Positions 36,915-45,259 of a DNA stretch of 64,000 bases are shown here, in pieces. Source of the DNA: Thiocystis minor (GTDB taxonomy: Bacteria; Pseudomonadota; Gammaproteobacteria; Chromatiales; Chromatiaceae). The stretch lies in contig NZ_NHSQ01000113.1 in assembly GCF_016653465.1 (NCBI RefSeq), forward strand, positions 21,664-85,663, read 5' to 3'. A program made the position numbers and the translations under genes. Each line of letters starts with the position of its first letter. Position 1 is the first letter of the stretch. The notes beneath the pieces were generated by a model that saw only the letters and a list, made by a program, of their open reading frames with translations, was not told the origin of the DNA and did not search any database.

Positions 36915-39542
36915 ATGAATAAAAATTCTAGCTTTGGACTTCGAGAACTTGCCGATCTCGTCAATCACAATGAAATACTATTGCCGACCGTACAGCGGGG
37001 TTTTGTCTGGAAGCCTAGCCAAATCGAGAATCTTTGGGATTCGCTGCTGCGCGGTTATCCGATCGGGGCCATCGTACTCTCACCGCAAAAGAACGACACC
37101 TATAGTCTGCTGGACGGCCAGCAGAGATTGACTGCAATCTGTCTAGGACTGGGCAGAGAAACTTTTCGAGATGGGACCACACAGATCAGGATTTTCATCG
37201 ATCTTGCACTTCCAACGGACGACGACGATGACCCGCGGAAATACGTCTTTCGCGTAATTACCCGTTCGCATCCGTGGGGTTATCAGCGCAAGGACAATAC
37301 AAAGACACTTGATCAGGCATCGATCCGAAAAGCACTTGAGCTTTACATAGAAGTGGATGACCCGATGGCATCGGATCTCTCCTTGTTTTTCCCTTATGAC
37401 GCCAAGTTACCGATCCCCTTCAGCTACTTCGTTGATGCGACGACAACGGAACAGGTTTGGAAGAAGGCCGCTTCCATGCCAGGCTGGCAAGAAATCCTGA
37501 ATCGTTGGTGGCATTCTCACACTCCTAGGCCAGGCGAGAGCAAAGAGGCTCTCGCGATGGAATTGATCAAGCAGGTATTTAACCTTACACGAAAGGTACT
37601 TAACGATTCTAAGGAAAAGCCCGTTCCAGCCCTGTATCTGGATTTCGACACCTTTAACCCTGCATCAGGACCACAAATCGAACAGGATGAAAAAGATGAG
37701 GAAGCCCTCGACGAGATCGAGAACCTCTTTGTTCGTCTAAATGCGGGTGGCACACCTCTAGGAGGTGAGGAGCTCAATTACTCCATCCTCAAGTCGCATA
37801 TCGAGTCGTCGCTTCAGGAACACATCGAGAAGTCCTGCTACCCATTCTATGATCCGGCACGATTTATCACGATCGCGTATAGGCTTTTCCAATCTGACCC
37901 AAATAAGGGTGGGTTGGGAGAGTCCATGTCAATGCGAGTCAAGCCAAAGCAGTTCCAGAGAGCTATGACCGATAAGCATAGACGCGGCGAATTTGTAGAA
38001 TTCTTACAGGCTTTGTTAGATTCTAATGCCGTGGAGGAAAAGAGCTTACTCGGCTACACCAAGCAGGTTCTAACCTTCAACTCAAAAGCCTTGTCGTTCG
38101 GTCTCCCCTACCCGGTAGCGGCACGGCTGTCGGACCGGGCGCCGGAAATCGTTTTCCTACTGCTGTACCGCATCTGGTTCATGAAAGACCGGTTCGATTT
38201 CGAGAAAGATAAAGATAAAGATCTGCATCGTAAGATGCTTGGAGTGATTTCGCTTCTTACATGGCTCGGAAAAGAAAGCGGAAAGAAAGGATACAGGCGG
38301 CTACTGAGTAATGTTTGGCCAGCCGTGAAGGTGCTGCCGACAAATTTATTCTGGTCATCGGCGACCATTCGACGTGGGCAGATCGAGGATGTTCTCCCTC
38401 AGATACCAGGAATCGACACTTTGAAAGGGCATGTACCCGCAAACGCTAGGCAGAGTACATGGACTAAATACTTTCGCGAACGCGCCGAGGACCCCTTCAT
38501 GTCCAATGTTTTCTCAAATCAGGAACTTATCCTTTTCGCGCAACGAAAATTTATTTCAGAATGCGTTAATGAAGAGGTATTTCACCTGAGCGACACCAAC
38601 GATCCGTTTGACTGGGACCATATTTTCGCACAGAAATTTATCAAAGGGAAAAGGGGTATACCGCAACATGTTAAGGATTGTTACAACATGATCGGGAACT
38701 TCCGAGCATGGCCTTATTCACTTAATCGCATTGATCAAGATGATGCACCGAACAAAAAGCTTGACCCGCTTAACGAGCGTTATTTTGATGACTCAAAAGC
38801 TATTAATCAAGCCAGCCTTCCCTGGAAGAAATTCCTCAACGCAAAGTTCCCGCATATTAAGGTTAGCAAATTAACCAACGCCTTGTGCGAGTGGTCGTTT
38901 TGCGATGACAAATGGCGCGACTGCGAAGTCGGCGACCTCAGGCAATCGAGGTATTGGATACCGATATGCCAGTTGATCGTCGACAGAAATCTCGCGCTTT
39001 GCGCGAACTGGTATAAGGAGTTCAAGCTTGAAGAGCTTATTCCAGATCCTGTCGAATTTCTGTTCGAGCACGCCTTGAACATAAGACAATGGAAGACAGA
39101 TCCTGATGAATGGAATGATTATTTTGATTTTGAGGCTTATTCTTATCGGCTAAAGAAAATTGGCTCATTAGCCTCTCTGGGAATAGATGCGTATCTCTAC
39201 ATCGGCATCCCCCGTGGAGAGGAGGATGGAGATTTAGGGATACTGGCGGAAGAGGCTGTCGAGTTTGGCGTCTTCCAACCGGGCAACGAGGAGTTCATCG
39301 GCAAGCTAAGCATTCCCGATAATCTTGAGTCACGATACGAGGTTTACTCAGGGGACTACGTACAGGGTAAGTTCACGTTGGTATCCGATGACGAGGCATC
39401 GTATCGACGCCTGTTTGGCGAACTCTGGCGTTGGCTGGATGAATTTCCACTCACTAAGAATAAAAAGCATAATGGAGCGATCCAAGGGCTCGCCGATGAA
39501 TTTCAGATGGCCCTAAAAAATAGGTACCGAGCTGATGCGTAA
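36915..39542 (+). CDS. DUF262/DUF1524 GmrSD-like putative modification-dependent restriction protein
   Basis: 875 aa. The N-terminal DUF262 domain shows LLPTVQRGFVWKPSQIENLW and the ParB-like nucleotidase motif YSLLDGQQRLTAICLGLG. Near residue 555 an HNH-type DUF1524 motif appears (DPFDWDHIFAQKF, then CYNMIGNFRAWPYSLNRID). GmrSD and BrxU of this type bind nucleotides and cleave modified phage DNA. The extra C-terminal 250 residues are unassigned. The gene is clearly AT-richer than its neighbours with different codon choice, a sign of transfer. Defence is the likely role by family. Confidence 0.83.
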   Translation: MNKNSSFGLRELADLVNHNEILLPTVQRGFVWKPSQIENLWDSLLRGYPIGAIVLSPQKNDTYSLLDGQQRLTAICLGLGRETFRDGTTQIRIFIDLALPTDDDDDPRKYVFRVITRSHPWGYQRKDNTKTLDQASIRKALELYIEVDDPMASDLSLFFPYDAKLPIPFSYFVDATTTEQVWKKAASMPGWQEILNRWWHSHTPRPGESKEALAMELIKQVFNLTRKVLNDSKEKPVPALYLDFDTFNPASGPQIEQDEKDEEALDEIENLFVRLNAGGTPLGGEELNYSILKSHIESSLQEHIEKSCYPFYDPARFITIAYRLFQSDPNKGGLGESMSMRVKPKQFQRAMTDKHRRGEFVEFLQALLDSNAVEEKSLLGYTKQVLTFNSKALSFGLPYPVAARLSDRAPEIVFLLLYRIWFMKDRFDFEKDKDKDLHRKMLGVISLLTWLGKESGKKGYRRLLSNVWPAVKVLPTNLFWSSATIRRGQIEDVLPQIPGIDTLKGHVPANARQSTWTKYFRERAEDPFMSNVFSNQELILFAQRKFISECVNEEVFHLSDTNDPFDWDHIFAQKFIKGKRGIPQHVKDCYNMIGNFRAWPYSLNRIDQDDAPNKKLDPLNERYFDDSKAINQASLPWKKFLNAKFPHIKVSKLTNALCEWSFCDDKWRDCEVGDLRQSRYWIPICQLIVDRNLALCANWYKEFKLEELIPDPVEFLFEHALNIRQWKTDPDEWNDYFDFEAYSYRLKKIGSLASLGIDAYLYIGIPRGEEDGDLGILAEEAVEFGVFQPGNEEFIGKLSIPDNLESRYEVYSGDYVQGKFTLVSDDEASYRRLFGELWRWLDEFPLTKNKKHNGAIQGLADEFQMALKNRYRADA

Positions 39543-39701
39543 AGCAAACGTAAGTTCTAAACGTTCATTTTTCATGACCATTGACTTGCATATAAAGCGA
39601 TCCTTAGCCACCAATTTCCTGCCTCCACATCGATTGTGGCGGTGGATCAGCATTGGGCACTATAACCATTGGTTCCGCCGATGATCTTCAGCTATGATGA
39701 T

Positions 39702-40253
39702 TCATTCAGAATACTGTAAAGTGGCAAGCAACAGATGTTGCAGATATTCTACGTCGAGTCGCGCTTGATGTCGTGGCAGCAAGCGCTGACGTGCATCTGT
39801 TTTAATCGCCGCAAGAGTCCGCCGTGCATCGGCCCGGTCGGGACATGCCGACGCGAGATTTCCCAACAGCAGATCATCAGCGCTCGCCAGAGTGAAATGC
39901 GGCGCACCTCCCCAGCAAGCCGAAAACAGCTCATTCAGCCAAGCCCCATCGTAATCCGGGGCATCGGTATAAACAATCTGATCGGCAAGCTGTTCGTTCA
40001 GGCGCCGGCAGATCCAAGCGGGCGATTTCCCCTCGGCCAGCAACTGCGCCCGGCTGATGCCGTGCAGCCGCTCGGCCTGGGCGCTCCAGTCGGTCCAGCG
40101 TTCGATGCTGGCGGGCGAGATGAGATGGCTCTCGATTGTGCCATCGGGCAAGGACCAGGCGACTTCGATGGGGTAAGAGGCCGAGGCCAAACTGGATGCC
40201 TCGAAGTCGAGAAACACGGGTTGCGGTTCCCGTTCGGGTTCGCGTTTTGTCAT
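39702..40253 (-). CDS. DnaQ-like 3'-5' exonuclease-fold protein
   Basis: About 183 aa from ATG 40253 (upstream codons to 40307 lack support). VFLDFEASSLASASYPIEVAW provides the DEDD exonuclease I motif (D-x-E). HGISRAQLLAEGKSP and YTDAPDYDGAWLNELF provide motif II, and RHQARLDVEYLQHLL stands where motif III is expected. It lacks the typical HxAxxD, so the catalytic set may be incomplete. Last gene of the leftward accessory run; 88 bases separate it from the JAMM gene and GGA lies ahead of the start. Confidence 0.65.
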   Translation of the reverse strand: MTKREPEREPQPVFLDFEASSLASASYPIEVAWSLPDGTIESHLISPASIERWTDWSAQAERLHGISRAQLLAEGKSPAWICRRLNEQLADQIVYTDAPDYDGAWLNELFSACWGGAPHFTLASADDLLLGNLASACPDRADARRTLAAIKTDARQRLLPRHQARLDVEYLQHLLLATLQYSE

Positions 40254-40341
40254 CGTCGATGAATCCTTCTCCACATCTTGATCGCTGGCAGACCGGATAC
40301 GAACCATCCGTGCCCCGTGTATTCAGTGGTCGCGGGAATCG

Positions 40342-41040
40342 TTACACTTCCGCGTGCTCGAAGATCCCACCGCCATGCGCGGCGAGCGGGCAGATCAAAC
40401 GATCCACGGGCACCAGGCAAAGTTCGGTGTCGTCCTCTTCTTCCTCATCATCTTCACTAATCGCGCCGAGCGTGCAATAAGCCGAGAGGCTGTATTTGAA
40501 GCGCCCGCAATAGCTTTGGATGGTCTCGCCCTCCGCTTTGGCCTGGCGCGTACTGTGGTTATCGAGCGCGGTGATGCCGAGAACGACTTCCAGCAACTCA
40601 TCGCCATACTCCACGGCGATTGCGAGCGCGCTGAGTTCATCGCCGTCCGAAAATTCCGAGGTCGGCTTGCCGTTGTAATCGTCCTTGAGGTAGGGATGAC
40701 TATGAAAGGTGCCGAGCAATTCCAGATAGGGAAAGGATTCGGTCACCTCGCGTATCCGGTGGAAGTGCGGTGGGCTGAAGCTGACGCTGTCCTTTTTGTG
40801 AACCGCGGCCTGCATCGGGACCGCCAGGGTGACATTGAAGATCAGATCCTCGCGTTTCTTCAGCAGGCGCTGACCGAACAGCAGGCCGAAGGCTTCGCCC
40901 TCGTGTCTGCTGGTCTTTTTCCCTTTGCGCGGTTTGGCCGCGCCGGCTCTGACGCGGATATAGTCGGAGGGAAAAGTCTCGATGCTGGAAATCAGCAGGC
41001 TTTGGAAAGCGTAATCACTGACATGGACGATGACGCTCAT
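40342..41040 (-). CDS. JAMM/MPN-domain metallopeptidase-like protein
   Basis: About 232 aa. The JAMM zinc site is intact: the upstream glutamate in RHEGEAFGLLFG, then LGTFHSHPYLKDDYNGKP followed by EFSDGDELSAL, which supplies H-x-H-P, S-x-x-D. JAMM enzymes remove ubiquitin-like proteins or trim peptides. The C-terminal part contains an acidic stretch (EDDEEEEDD). Start 41040 has GGAG eight bases upstream; the frame to 41097 is unsupported. No ubiquitin-like, E1 or E2 gene is seen nearby. It lies downstream of the FtsZ-like and AAA+ genes on the same strand. Confidence 0.78.
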   Translation of the reverse strand: MSVIVHVSDYAFQSLLISSIETFPSDYIRVRAGAAKPRKGKKTSRHEGEAFGLLFGQRLLKKREDLIFNVTLAVPMQAAVHKKDSVSFSPPHFHRIREVTESFPYLELLGTFHSHPYLKDDYNGKPTSEFSDGDELSALAIAVEYGDELLEVVLGITALDNHSTRQAKAEGETIQSYCGRFKYSLSAYCTLGAISEDDEEEEDDTELCLVPVDRLICPLAAHGGGIFEHAEV

Positions 41041-41185
41041 GGTTTGCTCCAGATTGAACTTCTTTTTCAATGAATCTGTTGCTTGTTCGGCGCGCATGAG
41101 GCAATCGCCCTCAAGATCGTGGCCGAACAGGGTTGGTTACTGTCTGGCGGGCGGGGTGGTCAAACCGTCCGCGGCGGACTGGCGG

Positions 41186-42310
41186 TCATGTCTGGTTCCG
41201 AAGGAACGCAGGAATATCCAGATCCTGGTCGTCCAGATCACTGGCGTCTGATCGCGCGTGCGGTGCTTTCTCGTCGTCGGTCATGTCCGAGCGTTCCTGC
41301 CTGAATCCGGCCATCCACCCCGGACCTGACGCGAGCGGCGCGTCGAATTTGTCGCCCACCAGGGTTAGCCCCAGCACCTGCCGCCGGGCGGGCCAGTGGA
41401 CGTGGAGCAAGGGCACGACCACACAGGTGGCCTCCTCCGGCAGACGCTCCCGCAGCGCGTCGGTCACGGCGTCGAAGTCATGGAGGCTGAGAGCGACCCC
41501 GCTATGAAGAAACCCCAAGGCTCCCTGAATCCGCGTCGATGGGAGTGCGTGCCACAGCCTGTGCAAGGCGGCGCGACGACGGGCCGCCTGGCTCCAAACG
41601 GTCGCCGCGCTGCGCGCCTGCGTTCCTGTGCGAAACACGGCACGAAAATCAGACGCATCATGGCCGAGAAAGGAGGGGTTCAAAAACAGCAGCCCCTCCA
41701 CTAGGCCCCGGGTTGCCGCCGCGCATAGGATGGGCCGTTGCGGACAAAGATCGACCACGTCGAAGTGCGTGCTCAGTTCGCGGCGCCAGGCGCGGTCCGG
41801 GTTGTCGTGGTCGTCGCCAATGATCAGCGCGGTGCGCATGTACCCCACCTCGGCCAGCCGCTCGGTCCAAAATCGGCTCGCCTCACGCGCCTGCGGATCG
41901 CGGGCATCGATGACCAACACGCTGAAATCAACGGGATGAGGCGGGATAGCCGCTGACCAGGCGGTCAGAGTCGCCGGATCCGTTCCAAACTGGCTGTCAA
42001 GCCCGGCCGTGTTGAAGGAACAACACGCCTCGGAAGAGTCGTCATACTGACCATCGTCATACCGATAATCGGTCTGTAACGCGGCGACGAGCGTCTCCGC
42101 TTCCGGACCCAGGCCGATACAGAGCGAAAACATCTTGAAGCCGATGTTGGACAGGTCCAGAACAGATGGGGCGGGTGTTGTTGGCGCTGCTGACGGCGTC
42201 AACACCATCGCCGGTGGGGAGGGCATTCCGTTCAGCCCGACGGCGGAGCGTGGCCACGGGGCCATGAGCGAGCCCACACCCAAGAGCTTCAAGAGATGAC
42301 GTCGGTTCAT
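41186..42310 (-). CDS. FtsZ/tubulin-like protein with degenerate GTP-binding motifs and Tat-like N-terminus
   Basis: About 374 aa from ATG 42310 (GGAGG upstream). The N-terminus NRRHLLKLLGVGSLMAPWP resembles a twin-arginine leader. The body follows the FtsZ order: GFKMFSLCIGLGPEAETLV at the first strand and T1 position, DFSVLVIDARDPQAREAS where FtsZ has the GGGTGTG loop, FDVVDLCPQRPIL, RGLVEGLLFLNPSFLGHDAS, and a well-matched C-terminal domain (RIQGALGFLHSGVALSLHDF, then ARRQVLGLTLVGDKFD). The last residues, LDIPAFLRNQT, copy the FtsZ C-terminal peptide that binds FtsA and ZipA. The GTP signature is lost, so it is unlikely to polymerise as a GTPase. Assignment is by eye, not by search. Confidence 0.68.
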   Translation of the reverse strand: MNRRHLLKLLGVGSLMAPWPRSAVGLNGMPSPPAMVLTPSAAPTTPAPSVLDLSNIGFKMFSLCIGLGPEAETLVAALQTDYRYDDGQYDDSSEACCSFNTAGLDSQFGTDPATLTAWSAAIPPHPVDFSVLVIDARDPQAREASRFWTERLAEVGYMRTALIIGDDHDNPDRAWRRELSTHFDVVDLCPQRPILCAAATRGLVEGLLFLNPSFLGHDASDFRAVFRTGTQARSAATVWSQAARRRAALHRLWHALPSTRIQGALGFLHSGVALSLHDFDAVTDALRERLPEEATCVVVPLLHVHWPARRQVLGLTLVGDKFDAPLASGPGWMAGFRQERSDMTDDEKAPHARSDASDLDDQDLDIPAFLRNQT

Positions 42311-42398
42311 GTGGCCTCCGGGGCGATGATTCACAGGGTATGGCGCTCGCGGACTGGAGAGTACGCGCTTGCCGGGTTGATGACGCCGCGTCGCTGCC

Positions 42399-42424
42399 GG
42401 CGAGCCGCACACCGGCGGCTCGCC
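42399..42424. terminator. Strong GC hairpin just after the AAA+ gene
   Basis: GGCGAGCCGC and GCGGCTCGCC form a perfect 10-bp stem with a 6-base loop, 7 bases beyond the AAA+ stop on the minus strand. There is no T-run. It may attenuate or process the transcript between the AAA+ and FtsZ-like genes. Confidence 0.5.
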
Positions 42425-42430
42425 CAACCG

Positions 42431-44674
42431 TCAGGCCGCCTGACCCTCCTCCCGCTTCAAACGGCACTCCAGCGCCAACCGGCGCAAGAACTGCTCGGGC
42501 GTCAGCGTCTCGCCGATCAAGGTCTGCTGCCGGCAGACGTTGGCGAAATCGCCCGGCGTCAGCCCCGGCAGCCCCTCCAACTGGCGCGCCAGCTCCGGCG
42601 GCACCGGTGCGGCGTCATCCCCGAACGCCTCGCGGGCGAAGAGTCCCCGCCGCTGCGCCAGGTTGAGGGCGCGGAACCCCAGCTTGAAATCGAAGCGGCG
42701 CAACGCCGCCCCATCGATGCCGGCCATCAGATTGGTCGCGGCGATGAAGATGCCGGGGTAGGTCTCCATCTGCTGCAATAGCTCATTGACGGCGGTGCGC
42801 TCCCAGGAATGGCGCGCCTGACGCCGGTCGCTCAGGAAGCTGTCGACCTCATCGAGCAGCAACACCGTCCGGGCCGGATCGCACTCGCGGAACAAGCGCG
42901 CCAGGTTCTGTTCGGTCTCCCCGACATAGGGCGAGATCAGGTCCGACGCCTGCCGCGCCACCAGCTCCCGATCCAGCGCCTCGGCCAGCACCTCGGCAAA
43001 GGCAGTCTTGCCGGTGCCGGGCGGTCCATAGAAGCAGAGGCTTCCGTGTCCCTGACGGTGCAGCGCCTGTACGATGGCGCTCGGGGCCAGGCCGCCCGTC
43101 AGGTTCAGATAGGCGACCTCGAAGGCCGTCGCCGGGGTGCGTCGTCGCGGCGCCGGGGCGCCGTGCAGCAGGGTGCGCAGGGCCGCCACCCCGGCGCGCA
43201 CCGTCGCCTCTAACGGGGCGCTGGGGCGCAGATCGAGCAGCCGACGCGCCGCGCCCAACTGGGCCGGGGCAAGCGCCGGATCGGCGGCCAGCTCATCGAG
43301 CAGCTCGGGCGCGAGCCCGCAGCCCCCCAGATGCCGCTCGGCCATCTGCCGGCGCACCGAGCGCGGCGGGGTGACGAAGGCCACCGGCAGCAGGAAGCGG
43401 CGCAGAAAGGCCGGATCCATGCCGTCGGTCCCGTTGGCGATCCAGAGCGCCGGCACCGGGTTTTCCTCCAGGATGCGGTTCATCCAGCCCTTCTGCTTGC
43501 CGGTCACCGACGCGCCGCGCAACAGCGCCAAGAGGTTGTTGCCGCTGTCGAACACGTCCTCGACCTCATCGAAGATCAGCACGGCGTCATGGCGACGGGC
43601 CAGCAGCCGTTGCGCCAGCAGATAGGCTGACAGCCGCCCCTCGCGCGACAGCCCGTCCTCGTCTTCGTCGGCGCTGCGCACCTGATAGGCGGTGAGCCCG
43701 CCGGCGGCGGCGACGGCGCGCGCCAGTTCAGTCTTGCCGGTGCCGGGAGCGCCGTGGAGCAGGCCATTCACCCCCACCGCCCCGGTCCGCGCCGCCTCGC
43801 CCAGCACCTCGGTCAGACGCGCGCTCTCCGCCGCCAGATGCGGAAAGTCGTCCAGGCCCCAGGCGGCGGGCGGCGCGGGCTCGATCAGCAGGGCCAGCAG
43901 GGCCGCGCCGTCGGCCGGCGCGGCATCCAGAACCTCGCGCAGCAGGTCGCTGGGACGCAGGAAGTCCTCCAGATCGGCCTCGTCGGCGTCATAGCGGACC
44001 AGCCCCAGGGTACGCAGCGGGGCACGCGGGCCGATGGCCTCGCGCAGCGTCGCGGCGGGGACGCCGAGCAGGGCCGCCAGCCGCGGCAGATTGACCCGGG
44101 CCGGCGCCCGGCCGCATTCGCGCAGCAGGGCGCGCAGCGGCTCGACCAGGAGATGCTGATCGAGAAAGTCGAGGATCCGCAGCGCCGTGGCATCCAGGGC
44201 GAGCTGTTCGCCGAGCAGGGCCACCGTCGGCGACAGCGGCGCCGCGTCGTCGGCCTTCGTCAGCCGACTCAGGACGGCGCGGGGGATGGCCTGGAAACAG
44301 GCTTGCAGCCGCTCGCGCAAGGGCGCGTCATACAGCGCCGGGGCAGGCGCCTCGTCCCAATCGTCCGGCAGTTCGTCCTCCGCGTCCGGGTCCGGCTGGG
44401 TCACGAAGGCCGCGACCGTGCGCGTTTGGAGCACGGGCTGGAGCAACTGCCAGAGCGCCCCGAGAAAATCGCGGTCGTGAAAACGCGGTTTCAGATCCGG
44501 CGCGCCCTGGAGCAGTTGCACGGCATAGCGGGCGAGACGCCGCTCGGCGGCCGGGACGGCGCTGACATCGGTCAGCCAGAAGAGGCGAGGGTTGGTCATG
44601 ATCAAGGCTCCTTGGTCTTTCGGTAGCGTGACGACGCGCTGATTCCGCTTGCGCCTGAGGCGGGAAACGGTCAT
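42431..44674 (-). CDS. Tandem AAA+ ATPase (two AAA modules)
   Basis: About 747 aa. A helical N-terminal region of about 300 residues is followed by module 1 (Walker A HGAPGTGKTELA near residue 306, Walker B VLIFDEVEDVFD, arginine region DPAFLRRFLLP) and module 2 (YGPPGTGKTAFA near 549, VLLLDEVDSFL, sensor IAATNLM, ALRRFDFKLGF). The pattern is that of Cdc48-like unfoldases, without a recognised substrate domain. Two starts have good ribosome sites: 44674 (GAGGAGG, coupled to the preceding stop) and 44599 (AAGGAG). It sits between the small gene and the FtsZ-like gene in one leftward run. Confidence 0.85.
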   Translation of the reverse strand: MTVSRLRRKRNQRVVTLPKDQGALIMTNPRLFWLTDVSAVPAAERRLARYAVQLLQGAPDLKPRFHDRDFLGALWQLLQPVLQTRTVAAFVTQPDPDAEDELPDDWDEAPAPALYDAPLRERLQACFQAIPRAVLSRLTKADDAAPLSPTVALLGEQLALDATALRILDFLDQHLLVEPLRALLRECGRAPARVNLPRLAALLGVPAATLREAIGPRAPLRTLGLVRYDADEADLEDFLRPSDLLREVLDAAPADGAALLALLIEPAPPAAWGLDDFPHLAAESARLTEVLGEAARTGAVGVNGLLHGAPGTGKTELARAVAAAGGLTAYQVRSADEDEDGLSREGRLSAYLLAQRLLARRHDAVLIFDEVEDVFDSGNNLLALLRGASVTGKQKGWMNRILEENPVPALWIANGTDGMDPAFLRRFLLPVAFVTPPRSVRRQMAERHLGGCGLAPELLDELAADPALAPAQLGAARRLLDLRPSAPLEATVRAGVAALRTLLHGAPAPRRRTPATAFEVAYLNLTGGLAPSAIVQALHRQGHGSLCFYGPPGTGKTAFAEVLAEALDRELVARQASDLISPYVGETEQNLARLFRECDPARTVLLLDEVDSFLSDRRQARHSWERTAVNELLQQMETYPGIFIAATNLMAGIDGAALRRFDFKLGFRALNLAQRRGLFAREAFGDDAAPVPPELARQLEGLPGLTPGDFANVCRQQTLIGETLTPEQFLRRLALECRLKREEGQAA

Positions 44675-44676
44675 GT

Positions 44677-45105
44677 TCAGCCCTCCTCGTCCGTCGCCCG
44701 GAAGCGACGACTATCATAGTGAAAGGTCACGAACTCGCCGCGCGCGGGGCCTTCGTCCCACAGCAGGCCGAGCACCACATCGAGCGGCTCGCGGAAATAG
44801 GTGCTGCCGGCCTCGTCCTCGCGGTCGAGGACCGGGGTCTCCAGAATCTCGATCACCACGGCGGGCTGTCCGTAGCGGGGGATGCGCTTGTTCTTCAGGC
44901 CGGGTGTCCATTCGACGAGTTGGCCGGGAGTGAAGCGCTGAGGCTGGACGAAGGACTGGTAGCGTTCGCGCAACACCGCGCCGGGATCGCCGCGCGGACC
45001 CTCCAGCGGCTCGTCGTCGAGCAGATCGAACGGCTGCTCCTCGCTCAGTCCGATGCGCGCGAGCAGTTCGTGCGAGGACAGATCCTGGTTCTTCTTGCGT
45101 GACAT
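44677..45105 (-). CDS. Small protein of unknown function, first gene of the AAA+/FtsZ-like/JAMM run
   Basis: 142 aa, soluble, no signal. It starts SRKKNQDLSSHELLARIGLSEEQPF; a central beta-rich part reads FTPGQLVEWTPGLKNKRIP and PAVVIEILE, ending FVTFHYDSRRF. The beta pattern around GQLVEWTPGLKN could be a small SH3-like barrel, but I recognise no family. The ATG has AAAGGAG seven bases upstream, and its stop is followed after 2 bases by the ATG of the AAA+ gene, so the two are tightly coupled. Confidence 0.75.
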   Translation of the reverse strand: MSRKKNQDLSSHELLARIGLSEEQPFDLLDDEPLEGPRGDPGAVLRERYQSFVQPQRFTPGQLVEWTPGLKNKRIPRYGQPAVVIEILETPVLDREDEAGSTYFREPLDVVLGLLWDEGPARGEFVTFHYDSRRFRATDEEG

Positions 45106-45230
45106 GGCAGTCTCCTTTGGGATGGCGGTTGAGCCGGTAAACGCGGCAACCTGAACCGCGACACCGAACGGACGGCGCGGGATCGCTGGTCGCTGGGGCG
45201 GGGCCGTGAGACGATTACATCATGCTGCCG

Positions 45231-45245
45231 CGACAAGCCCTGTCG
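45231..45245. promoter_or_regulatory. Small dyad just upstream of the WYL regulator gene
   Basis: CGACA-AGCCC-TGTCG is a perfect 5-bp dyad 14 bases before the WYL ATG, inside the 154-base divergent intergenic region. A TAGACT -10-like hexamer follows at about 45248, and there is no clear ribosome site, so the WYL transcript may be near-leaderless. A role as operator is a guess. Confidence 0.3.
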
Positions 45246-45259
45246 GATAGACTGCGCGA

